A DNA stretch of 64,000 nucleotides from Sabellastarte sp. h YS-2021 (Eukaryota > Annelida > Polychaeta > Sabellida > Sabellidae): NCBI GenBank assembly GCA_964017235.1, contig OZ024936.1:14980496-15044495 (forward strand), given 5' to 3'. The translations under genes were made by a program, and so were the position numbers. The notes beneath the pieces were generated by a model. That model worked only from the letters and a program-made list of their open reading frames with translations, was not told where the DNA came from and did no database searches. Each line of letters begins with the position of its first letter. Positions within the stretch are counted from its first letter, which is position 1. Below, in pieces: positions 34,390 through 44,532 of this stretch.

Positions 34390-37300
34390 TCTCGTGATAA
34401 ATCATAGACAAGAATGGAGAAACTATGTTTATTAGATTCTAACACATGAGATTGTTAAAATACAGATGTACAACATTTGTAAAAAACAGCCCAAGCCCCC
34501 CCCAAAAAAACATGATTATGGTAGGAAGTTGGCTAACTGTTGGAGGGCAAGGGGAAATTGAACAGAATGAGATGTGTGGTCAGATATATAGACCCATATG
34601 GCGTCACTTGTCCATAAACCCTACATCTTATGGAATCAAGTGGAATATCAACGTCAAATGCGAGGGTGGCTCTAGTCATGCGAAAACTATGAAACCCAAA
34701 GTTGAATAATGGAAGGCCCAAAGTACGAACAAACGTAGCTAAACACTTCCTCAAGGAAGACTGTGTCAATAAATAAATATCATCTAATACAAATAATTGA
34801 TCTTCTTGTGGCAATTTCTTGTGTAATAACAATTGTCGCAATGTCTGGACACAGAAGGGGGTCATAAACTACTGCCAGCTTTACTACATGAATCTTTTCA
34901 GGCGCTTGCAAGTTCTTGATTGTGGTGTAATATTTGATATCCTAAAAAGACCATAAAATGCGATCAAAAAGGCCGCCCTATATGTTGATGAGCTCTCAAA
35001 TAAGTGGCACAGTGACGAGATCTCTCTGATGTGAGGTAACATGAAAAAACACCTTTTGTTTTGGGATTCGGTCTGACTGAATAATTCACACCCTTCAACA
35101 AAAGCAGTACCAAAGGGTGTAAGAAAGCTGCGCATGACCAGCGATACCTAGTAAGCATGTATTTCAGAGCTGATATGTAGGTCATAACAATGCAATAACT
35201 CAGTGCATTACAGGCAAGAAGTTCAATGAATAGTAATATGGTCTGGACACAATCAAGAGACTGAAGCTTAGAGGGCAGAACAAATGCCGGAAAAATTGTG
35301 TGACATATTGAGAAGTAGTGTGAGGTTGTAAACCTTGATCCAATCTCTTCATAACTGAGTACATTAATGACCCAGAGGGACAAACCTGAAATTACAAATG
35401 AAGCACATGTGATATGTCTTCCTATATCACTTGTCCCGAATCCTTAAACTATGATGTCAACGCATCAGCCACGACGTTGTGAACTCCCTTAATGCGTTAA
35501 CATGCAAATCAATGTTAAATTTGGCACAAACAAACCACAACTGTCTAATTACAAAAGTTAAGGAATGCATCGTTCGCCTTGCCTGTACTACATGCCATTG
35601 ATGCACTCTCATTATCACAAAGTACTCGTATTGACTTATTCTCCCAATGAGGAGCCCAAAGTTTAACTGCGACCAGCACATTATACATCTCGACCTGTGA
35701 TATACCAATGCGATCAATGAGATGTGGTGGAACCAGAGCTGAATATACACGTGAGCCCTATATGCCACCAATTCATGTTAGGGTTGCGTCCACAAAAACT
35801 TCATGGGCTACAGGGATGTTCCTAAAAGTAACGACCCCGTTAAATTGTTTTACAAAGTTAATGAACCATAAGAGGTCTTGGTAAAGTCCCTCATCAGGAT
35901 AAACATGAGAAGTGTAAACAAAAAAACTGCCAGTATTCTGTTAAGGAAAATACAAGCTCCTGTCACACAATGTGATATATACAATAACTTGCCCAACAGG
36001 CTCTGAAATTCACATTTGGTAAAACTTTAATGAAGCAACGAGAGTTAGCATAATTTTAAAATCTCGTCCAATTTGTCCGGCTCGATACTGAACGTGGCTT
36101 TGGTCACTTCGCCCACAATACCCATGATGAGTAAATGAGAAGTGGGAGAGAATACCTACCAGCTATTGGTAGCCCAATTTTGCAAATGACCTCCAGAAGT
36201 GTATCAAAAGCTTCCTGGGCCACATCAACGTGACAACAGGCATATATGTCATCAATATAATTCCACACTTGGAATCCATGCTGAGCCCTAAATGAAGCGA
36301 CCAAAATTACTGATCCTTTCAAAGATGGCAGTGCAATGAACAGCCCCAAATGTAAGATGTTTGTCAATATAATATTTACCGTGCCATTTGATGTCGAGGT
36401 GAATAGCATGAGCGGGAATTGACTGGGACATTACGGAATGCCCTAGAGATGTCAAATTTGAATAACCGGACTGAATGACCTAGCTTATCAAGGCCAGGGA
36501 GATTCAAGGAAAAATGGGACACATCATACTTGTCTCTAACAGGGGCCTCGTTAACAGAATAATCGCCAAAAGATAAATCCAGAATTACACATCAACCTTG
36601 TCCTTTAAGCCTGTCATTAAAGGGGCCCAGGTAAAACTGGCATGTGGAGTGTTATCAAACGGACCCAATAAAGCTCCATGTGATAGTTTAGTGTCAATAA
36701 ACTCCTGGACCTGATCTGACCATTCCTCAGCTGATTGATGATTACCAGTGGCAGTATTATGAATGGGTATATCAGGGTCGAGACCCAAAGGAAAGCCAAA
36801 ACGATGATAATCAATAAGAGCTCTGTCATGATATGACCCAATATACTGATACAAATAATCAAAATTGAAAACAGAGGGAAGCCCTAACCCCTACATAATT
36901 AGGGACTCCTGAGTGGATGACGCATTGTACCAAATTCAAATAAGCACCCTTATCAGTGGAGTCTACTAATAGACTAGCAGGTGAATGAAAAAACAGTACT
37001 CTTTTGAAACACAACTTTAGGTTCAATGACCATAGGACACTGGCTCTCCTGGTGACTACCCTGTCTGTGTGTCTTTCTATCATTACAACAAGTAGCACCC
37101 ATACGTGTCAAGGACAAAAAGGGAATGCCAATGAAATTAACAAGCTTACAGTGTAACAAGTTATTGTAAGGTCCGTAGTAATGCATCTTAATTATAGTAG
37201 AATATAAATGAGATAAAGTTCCCCACGAAGGCAGCACAGGAGGACCCGTAAATGATCTACCACCAAACTTGTGTTTGTCGCCGACAGGCTGAGAAGTGCA

Positions 37301-37709
37301 GCTAGTAATCACCTAATCTGATACATTCACTTTCTTATTGTTAAAGCAATTGTTCTCAATGTGTCCATTGCTCCTCTTCAAGAACTTAAAGCAGTAAGCA
37401 CACACACATGCTCAAACAGTGTCATTCCAGTGGTGTCCATGATGTCTTGCGTATGTGGGAAAGACCCGTCATTATACCATCGGCACACAACCTTCCTAAT
37501 CCCAGCTGTAGTCTGAGCAATAGTGGAAGACCCAGGAGACATTGTTACTGACCCACTGAACACGGCCGCCTGACTGTAAGTTAACCTGTTATCTGCCATG
37601 AGCCTGCCACATGATCTGTTGGTCTTCTCACTGGTGCATAGAGACAGCAAATGAGCCGCCTGTGATAGGCAAAGACAGGTTCCTAGCCAAGTTTGCTGTT
37701 TTCTTCCAA

Positions 37710-38480
37710 TGTAAGCAAGGATGTAGAAATATCTACAATAAGGTAAAGACAAAAGAAGTAGAATGCGGATATAGAGCCAAATGGAATAAAGATCTTGGTA
37801 CACATATAGACAATACAACATGGAGAAGAGTCTTTTATCTTATATTTAATGTAGAACAGGATAATAACTTGATCTGGTTTCAGTATAAGTTGATACATAG
37901 AATACTTGGTACAAACAGTCAAATGTATAAAATGTCCATTGAGAAATCATACAAATGTAGAGTTTGTCAATCTGATTCTGAAACATTTATCCATCTCTTT
38001 GTGAAATGCCGCTATGTAGTAGAGTTATAGAAATCTGGACACATTCCACTTTGGTGAAATTAATAAATCTTTCACCCCTGGATATAATCCTAGGATATTT
38101 ACACAGGGACAATCAGTATATTCCAATCAACATATTAATTGCTACTACTAAATACTATATTTTCAAAAGTGCTTTAAATAAAAGTGTTCCAAATATATCT
38201 GGGCTTAAAAATAAATTAAAGAGAAAATATGAGGAACAATTTTATATTCACTCAGAGTGTGATTATGGAGAAACACTCTTTTCTTGTTGGGGTATTTTTA
38301 ACAATCTGTTTGAATTAGCCCAATTATTTTTACCAAATATAAGGTTAGATTCCATTCATCAGATATGTAGCCTTACAATGTTAACATATTCGGTGCAAAC
38401 AGTAAAATTTTGTTAAAAGTTTTTTTTGTATTATGTAACATTATTTACATTGTGACCAATAAAAATATAAAAATAAAAAA
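37710..38480 (+). mobile_element. LINE 3' fragment (L1/Tx1-like), inserted in the YR relic
   Basis: The frame reads AKWNKDLGTHIDNTTWRRVF, then FQYKLIHRILGTNSQMYKM and a zinc-binding end CRVCQSDSETFIHLFVKC. This is the C-terminal pattern of L1/Tx1-like non-LTR retrotransposons. It is 5' truncated and ends in an A-rich tail (about 38457-38480). AAGTTTGCTGTTTTCTTCCA (from 37689) and AACTTTGCTGTTTCCAA (38481-38497) are imperfect target duplicates, both derived from the interrupted element. Confidence 0.8.
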
Positions 38481-38754
38481 AACTTTGCTGTTTCCAAGGG
38501 CTCCGTGAGCATGCGATGAGGGGTATCAGAATATAGAGTGTCAAGTGCATTTTGAACAAAACCAATGATGAATTGACAAAATGTGAGGTCAAAAGGAGTC
38601 TTCTTCTGTGCTGCCCAAGTAAGGCACGACTCATTGGGCCAACGTAGATGAGGGGGTGCTAATGGTGTATGCTCTTCATATGGGGTTTTAACACAGCCAC
38701 TCGCTCCTCTACGATCTATTGTATAGAAGAATTCATTCTCAGTGAGTCCAATGT

Positions 38755-39070
38755 AATGTGTATTTATACTCAGCGCAATATCTCCATATACTACAGGACT
38801 CAAAGCGCTGTTTAACCAATCTGACTGTACAGGTACAGCCCCAAACTCAGAATAACTGACATTCCCCTAACTGGAAGATAGAGGCTCAAGAATGACCATG
38901 TATCAACGCCCTTGAGTTTCTTTAACCTGCCACTGGGGATAGGACCCAATGACAGTGGACCGCCATTTAAAGTGGTCATCCGAGCCACTATGTATCTGCC
39001 TGTACCTGGGTTTGAACCCACGTCCTCTGAGTTCCTAGACAAGTGTGTTACCAGTTAGGCCACAGTGTCA
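38755..39070 (-). mobile_element. SINE family D inserted in the YR relic
   Basis: Minus-strand tRNA-like head with B box GGGTTCAAACCC (39011-39022), conserved body (GGTCCACTGTCATTGGGTCC) and the far end TATTTATACTCAGCGCAATA shared with 24.37 kb. It separates two parts of the gag region. Confidence 0.75.
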
Positions 39071-39890
39071 TTACAGTCAAAGGTTTCACAACCGAGTGAA
39101 CCTCCACAGGATTACCCAACTGGTCCACATGTCTATATATGTGGTGGTTAGCATCCCTCACTATAGATTTCTCTGCTGAACTCTCGTTGCTAGAGTGCAC
39201 AGTCAATGCCTGAGTCAAAGTCCCAAGCTTGAGAAACTGAAGGCCCGACAGGTCTCGCGAATGTGGAACTGAGGATGCTATGCTAGTCTTGTAGTATTCT
39301 TGTGGCAAGGGGGTCACGCCAAGCTCAAAATCAGGACGTTGTTTCATAGGACGTGCAGGTGTTGCTGAAGGCTTGACTAAGACTGCTGTGTTCGGGAATG
39401 TCTTGATGTAAGATTCACCTGACAAACGTGATTCCATAGACGTGAATTTGTCTTTTTTGATTTGTGAACATCCAGCATTTTATCCTGTGATAAAGTCTTA
39501 TTGCTGGACTTACTAAGACGTTTTCTTGACGTCTGTAACTAAGTCCCTCTTTTACATGGTCTTTAACTTTGTCCTTCACTTAACTTCAACAGGGCGTTCA
39601 TGTTCAATACCACGTTTCGTACAAAGGGACGCGTTCCCTGAAGTCCCTACAGTACCAGACCCGATAACTGTGGCCATAACAAATGTCTAGTTTTAAAAAA
39701 AAACTATAATCTTCTAAAAGAACTAAAATAATACGCAAGACTGGAGAAGACGACCCCTTATATAGTGACATCTGATCACCTGACCAGAGAATGCAAGAAG
39801 GAATGTGATTGGGTGGATGGATTTAAATGCATAGACCACTTCACGTTGACTGACTTGCAATCCTTCCGAGGGGTGATCGAATGAAATCTG

Positions 39891-40867
39891 TTTTCCATTG
39901 AAAAAAATCTATCGTCTGGTCTTAATCCCATTTATCTTGACATATTTGAGATATTTTTTCTGCTTTTCTTAATTCTTTAATAATAAACATCAAGAAGTTT
40001 TGGCCATTGTAGCCACTGTAATGTAAATATTGTTTTGTACGAAAGTTTCAATTACTGATTGTTGATGATTGCAGTGTCATAATATTAAAATTCTTCTTCT
40101 TCTTTACATATTTATGTTTTCTTGTGCCAGTTGTAATTATGTATATGTATATATCTGTATTCAATTAAAAAAAATTATTTAAAAAACAAAACAAAAAAAA
40201 AACATAGTCCAGTCAGTGGTCTTCTTCGTGTAGTATGAATAACTTAGATGAAATGGGTGACCTGGGAAGTAGTTCCACTGCCGTGTAAAGCTTCTAATCA
40301 TGGGATGTACTTCCTGAATATATGACGGGACATAGTATTTTGTTATATTCTCCAGATCACTTCACAATCAATTAACTTGCGCTTATATTCAATGTCTTAA
40401 TCCCATTTATCTTACTTCTTGAATAGGGCCTAGGAGGAGTTTGACTTTCCATCTGGATAGAAATATTTTTCAGGTTATAGGTCTAACTTTTTTTTTAAAT
40501 TTTTTTTTCACTGTGAACCGGAATTTTACAGTTGAACCAACAAAGAAATACCACTCTTGGGAATTTCAAAAGTGGTTGCTTTTTGCAGTGGTTTCTCTTC
40601 GCTTTTTCCAACTGTGAAAGTTATGTGACACAGTATAGATTTATTAGGCTCCACATGTAAGTCAAATAACTTTTTAATTAGTCTATGCTCACATATTAAC
40701 TTAATTATTTTGGCAATATCTTAGACATTTTAAGAGTTCTAAAAGTTAGTCAGTTTCAAGTACTGGCTGAGATAATAATTCCCGTTCTAATGGGCTTTTT
40801 ATTCCCCTTTGTTTTAAAAAAAAAGTGACACATTGTAACTGTCAGTAATCTTGCAAGCAAAGCATGT
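39891..40867. other. Spacer between two YR elements, with a 20-bp direct repeat
   Basis: No gene. GTCTTAATCCCATTTATCTT occurs at 39919-39938 and 40394-40413. Between them are an A-rich run (about 40167-40203) and a segment (40240-40310) similar to 31860-31930. It may be a retroposed segment with its target duplicate, but the bases around the repeats also resemble each other. Confidence 0.4.
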
Positions 40868-40872
40868 ACTTC

Positions 40873-41046
40873 AGTCAGTATTGCAAGCCGTGCTGATAGG
40901 ACAAGAACAATGAAGAAAGATAAACGAGAGTTGGGCAAACTACGTTTATTAGTTTCTATCACATTAGCAAGTATATGTGTACGAGATCTCAAACGAGACC
41001 TAGAGTGTAGAGTGAGATGTACAAAACGCATATACATAAAAGCCCA
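40873..41046 (-). repeat. B2 terminal repeat of the YR retrotransposon
   Basis: 174 bp starting AGTCAGTATTGCAAGCCGTG on the plus strand. By eye it is identical to B1 at 41341-41514. Open frames within it are spurious. Confidence 0.88.
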
Positions 41047-41132
41047 TAACACCTGTATGGTTCACATTAAAATTACACATGAAACTAAAATGTTGTTAAA
41101 ACACATTATACAATGAGGGAGGGAGGGACGGG

Positions 41133-41514
41133 GATTTTTATTTTCCAATGTTCATTCATCAAACTCTAGATATATAATGACACTGAATGAGGTCCCTGCC
41201 CTAGCTAAAACAATAAAAGCTTCTGATTGGTTAAAACAGAAACAGCAGAAATGATTGGCCCACAAGCAGACGGACGAGTTTATTACACGGACTAGTACAA
41301 ACCGACTGACACGCAATCACCAAGGGGTGATTGCACTAACAGTCAGTATTGCAAGCCGTGCTGATAGGACAAGAACAATGAAGAAAGATAAACGAGAGTT
41401 GGGCAAACTACGTTTATTAGTTTCTATCACATTAGCAAGTATATGTGTACGAGATCTCAAACGAGACCTAGAGTGTAGAGTGAGATGTACAAAACGCATA
41501 TACATAAAAGCCCA
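41133..41514 (-). repeat. A2-B1 junction repeats of the YR retrotransposon
   Basis: A2 (41133-41340) abuts B1 (41341-41514). The junction reads ACTAAC|AGTCAG. A perfect dyad GCAATCACC-AAGG-GGTGATTGC lies at 41313-41334, just inside the junction, and is the likely recombinase recognition site (inference). Confidence 0.85.
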
Positions 41515-41528
41515 AGCCCAACCAGCAT

Positions 41529-42362
41529 TTATGGTAGTGCATTTGCTAACGTTTGGAAAGCGAGGGGGACCTGTAATGATTGTGATGTGTTATCCGATAT
41601 GTATGACCAGACCGCGTCACTATTCCACACTCCATGCATTTTGATAGCCGTGAGCGAGATGTTAGAGTCATAAGCCAAGGTGGCACCCGAACGTCTGAAT
41701 GTATGAAAGCCAAATCCCGTAATGGGAAGGCCGAGACTACGAACGAGAGTAGCTAAACGCCTCCTGAGGTGAGATTGTGATAACAATGCATAGTCATCCA
41801 ATATGAACAACGGATCAGAGGGTTTCAACGCACGTTTGCTTAAGAGATGTTGCAAGGTCTGTGTAGGGCACAACATGGGATCCCGAACCCGTGGGAGCTT
41901 GACTGTGTGTGTTCTTTCAGGTGCTTGCAAGTTCTTAGCCCATTTTAACGCAATGTGAGTGCCTGGGTATAAGAAAGTAACGTCTCGTCTGAGCAAATGC
42001 TTTGCTGGATCAAAGGCTTTAGCGAATGGAGGGGCAATGTTTGAAATGCGGAGAAGGCCATAAAAGGCCAGTAAGAAGGCAACTCGATATGTCAAAGAGG
42101 ACTCGTAGATCTCGCAGAGACGTGATATCTCACGAATTTGTTGTAGAGTAAAGAGGCCTCTAGGGGTAGGTTGGTTATGGACTGTATAGTTGATTCCTTT
42201 TAGCATTCTCTTAACCAAAGGGGATTCAAGAGCCAGGGGGGACCAACCATATTTCCCAAACATGGATTTTAGGGCTGACATATAATTCATGACCACTCTG
42301 TATGTAAGAGCATTAGATGCCAGAAATTCCAAGAACAGTAACAAGGTAGATATGGAGTCCAT
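41529..42362 (-). CDS. Tyrosine recombinase of the YR retrotransposon (277-aa frame)
   Basis: The frame holds the catalytic domain of a DIRS/Ngaro tyrosine recombinase: an Arg in YGLLRISNIAPP, HTFRRSGATLAY with the H-x-x-R pair, and a final MHGVWNSDAVWSYI carrying the later His/Trp position and the nucleophilic Tyr. This enzyme is thought to integrate the circular DNA form, replacing the integrase or endonuclease of other retrotransposons. The frame is followed within 15 bp by the B1 repeat. Confidence 0.9.
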   Translation of the reverse strand: MDSISTLLLFLEFLASNALTYRVVMNYMSALKSMFGKYGWSPLALESPLVKRMLKGINYTVHNQPTPRGLFTLQQIREISRLCEIYESSLTYRVAFLLAFYGLLRISNIAPPFAKAFDPAKHLLRRDVTFLYPGTHIALKWAKNLQAPERTHTVKLPRVRDPMLCPTQTLQHLLSKRALKPSDPLFILDDYALLSQSHLRRRLATLVRSLGLPITGFGFHTFRRSGATLAYDSNISLTAIKMHGVWNSDAVWSYISDNTSQSLQVPLAFQTLANALP

Positions 42363-42501
42363 GTGTGTAATTTTTTTGACAAGGTAAAGGCTAAAAACAA
42401 TTTGAATTGTCTGTCATACTGATTAGCAGTGTGTTTCCTAATTCCCTGATCTCTTCTGGCCAGTGCCTGCCTCAGCAAGGGGTATGACTGCACAGGCACT
42501 C

Positions 42502-44286
42502 CTACAAAGACATGTATAACATACTGTCTGTTACTGTTTCCCAAGTGACTGGACCTACCTTTTCACACTTGTTGCGGGATAACGCATCCGCAATCACATT
42601 GTCTGTGCCCCTAATATGTTGTACACGTAAATCCACATTATATTTACAGACCAGTAACCACAACTCATACAGACATAAATTGAGAAAACTATCACGTGTC
42701 TTACCAGAATTGCAGACCGACACCGCACTCTCATTATCACACCTTATACAAATTATTTTATTACTCCAATCGCGTGCCCACAGTCTCAATGCTACGACAA
42801 TGTTGTACATCTCCAGCTGGGTAATAGAGGTCTCTAACGAGATGTTAGGCGGGATCTCAGCTGTGTATGCCCGAGAGCCCCAAATTCCCCCAATTCTCGT
42901 GAGAGTTGCGTCTACGAAAACTGTTTGTGAAGCCCTGGCACGCCTAAAGACCACTACTCCGTTAAAGGACCGTAAAAACTTGAGAAACCACAGCAGGTCA
43001 TAATGGAATTCTCGCGTTAAGATAATACAGTTCCTACTGTGGTGATCCCGCAGTAGCTGTAATATGCGATTTAGAAAGATACGAGATCCTCGCACGCACC
43101 TAGAGACGTACAACAGCTTCCCCAATAATGACTGTAGCTCACGCTTAGACATTTGATCTCTCAATAACATCTCGTGACATAGTGACGAGATTTCCTTCAA
43201 CTTCTCGTTTGGTATGCTAAATGTTCTGGTGTTAACATTAACCACAATACCTAATATAGATAATTCTGTAGAAGGGGGGAACAGTTTTGAAATGTTAATA
43301 GGGAGGCCAATATTTCCAACAACGCTAATCAAGGTCTCATATGCTGCCTGAGCTGTATCTTTATGACAAACTGCGTAAATGTCATCTATATAGTTCAGTA
43401 CTTTGAAACCCTGCTTGGCCAAGATAAAGCGAATGAGATTAGAAACTCTTTCGAAAATGGCTGTTCCATGGACAGCCCCAAAAGCCAGGTTCTTATCAAT
43501 ATAATATTTGTTCTGCCACATGACGCCTAGGTGTATGGCGTCTGCTGGGTCAACTCTCACGTTCCTAAAAGCGCGAGAAATGTCAAGCTTGAATAGTCTG
43601 GTATCCGGACCATATTTCTCAAGATCTGATATTAAGTGGTCCAGTGACGGCAGTTTTAAAGTAAAGGGTTTACCATCAAAGCATTCTCTATTTGTGGCCT
43701 TATTGAGGGAGTGATCGCCATAAGAGAGGTCCAAGATGATACGACGACCTGTGCCCTTGGGGCGTGTCATCAAGGGAGACCAAGTAAAGGCTGGATGCGG
43801 TATTTGTTCAAAAGGACCAAGTAACGCATCGTGATTTAACTCTTCTTGTATGAACTGGGTGACCTCGTCCCCATATGCCTTAGCTGAAGAGTGGTTGTCA
43901 GTTGCGTTAGATCTAATGGAGCAGTCAGGGTTTATACTCAGTGGAAAGCCAAACTTGATGTAGTCTAAGACAATTTTATCATGGTAATCTTGTATTTGCT
44001 GTTCTATGTAGTCCCAATTAAAACCTGAAGGCAGAGGGATCCTAGCAGATTTGTAATTGGGAAGACCTGAGGCCCGAACGAGATCAACGACCCTGAGATA
44101 TTCAATAGGATCATTCATGTCCACAGGTAGGTCACAAGGTAAGTCCGACAAGTCGGTGTTTTCAGTAACAAAACCCAAGTTCTCGTCAAACAAAGTTTTA
44201 ATGTTATTCTCATTACACTCGGGAGACCAGCTCTCCTGGTGGCCCGTCATAGGCACAACATGTGATTTATCAGACATAATGGGCAC
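42502..44286 (-). CDS. Reverse transcriptase-RNase H of the YR retrotransposon (594 aa)
   Basis: RT motifs in order: IILDLSYGDHSLN, LFKLDISRAFRNVRVDP (motif A aspartate), GAVHGTAIFERVSN (motif B) and NYIDDIYAV (YIDD catalytic box). The thumb is followed by RNase H with VFVDATLTRIGGIWG, QLEMYNIVVAL, CDNESAV and HIRGTDNVIADALSR, which supply the acidic active-site residues. The order and the short RNase H fit DIRS/Ngaro polymerases. The enzyme copies element RNA into DNA. It lies directly between gag and recombinase on the same strand. Confidence 0.92.
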   Translation of the reverse strand: MPIMSDKSHVVPMTGHQESWSPECNENNIKTLFDENLGFVTENTDLSDLPCDLPVDMNDPIEYLRVVDLVRASGLPNYKSARIPLPSGFNWDYIEQQIQDYHDKIVLDYIKFGFPLSINPDCSIRSNATDNHSSAKAYGDEVTQFIQEELNHDALLGPFEQIPHPAFTWSPLMTRPKGTGRRIILDLSYGDHSLNKATNRECFDGKPFTLKLPSLDHLISDLEKYGPDTRLFKLDISRAFRNVRVDPADAIHLGVMWQNKYYIDKNLAFGAVHGTAIFERVSNLIRFILAKQGFKVLNYIDDIYAVCHKDTAQAAYETLISVVGNIGLPINISKLFPPSTELSILGIVVNVNTRTFSIPNEKLKEISSLCHEMLLRDQMSKRELQSLLGKLLYVSRCVRGSRIFLNRILQLLRDHHSRNCIILTREFHYDLLWFLKFLRSFNGVVVFRRARASQTVFVDATLTRIGGIWGSRAYTAEIPPNISLETSITQLEMYNIVVALRLWARDWSNKIICIRCDNESAVSVCNSGKTRDSFLNLCLYELWLLVCKYNVDLRVQHIRGTDNVIADALSRNKCEKVGPVTWETVTDSMLYMSL

Positions 44287-44532
44287 ACCACAAAGTATGT
44301 GACTGAGATTACATGATATTAATGGTGCACCAATAAAGTGTGAAACTTTTCTATCATCAAGGTTATTGTATGGCCCAAGGCCATGAATTTTTAAAACACA
44401 AGAGTAGACGTTACAAATAAGAGCAGAACGCTTTTCATAAGTAATAATATTATTGGGGTGGACCCCTGCAAAACACCCATCACCAAATTTACAGTCATAG
44501 TCATTAGAATGCAGAGTACGGCCGGTGTGTCC

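Larger units (their letters stand above)
34390..39890 (-). mobile_element. Decayed YR (Ngaro-like) retrotransposon, family 2, with nested LINE and SINE
   Basis: Minus-strand relic related to the complete element next door. Parts in order: terminal dyad region (about 39.85 kb), gag pieces (39.44-37.38 kb), RT pieces (36.9-36.1 kb), RNase H region (about 35.8-35.4 kb), recombinase pieces (35.4-34.5 kb) and a B1-like repeat (34.39-34.50 kb). It is clearly broken, with many breaks over its whole length. A clear A2-B2 end is not seen on the left. A Tx1/L1-like LINE (37710-38480) and a SINE D (38755-39070) inserted into its gag region. It is much older than the neighbour at 40.9-46.4 kb. Confidence 0.8.

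Noticed and set aside
40910-41116. Small basic protein encoded twice (40910 and 41384)
   Set aside because: Both frames are within the B1/B2 terminal repeats of the YR element; duplication of the frame follows from the repeat.
43508-44302. Plus-strand frames of 68-81 codons over the RT frame
   Set aside because: Shadows of the strongly supported RT-RNase H frame.
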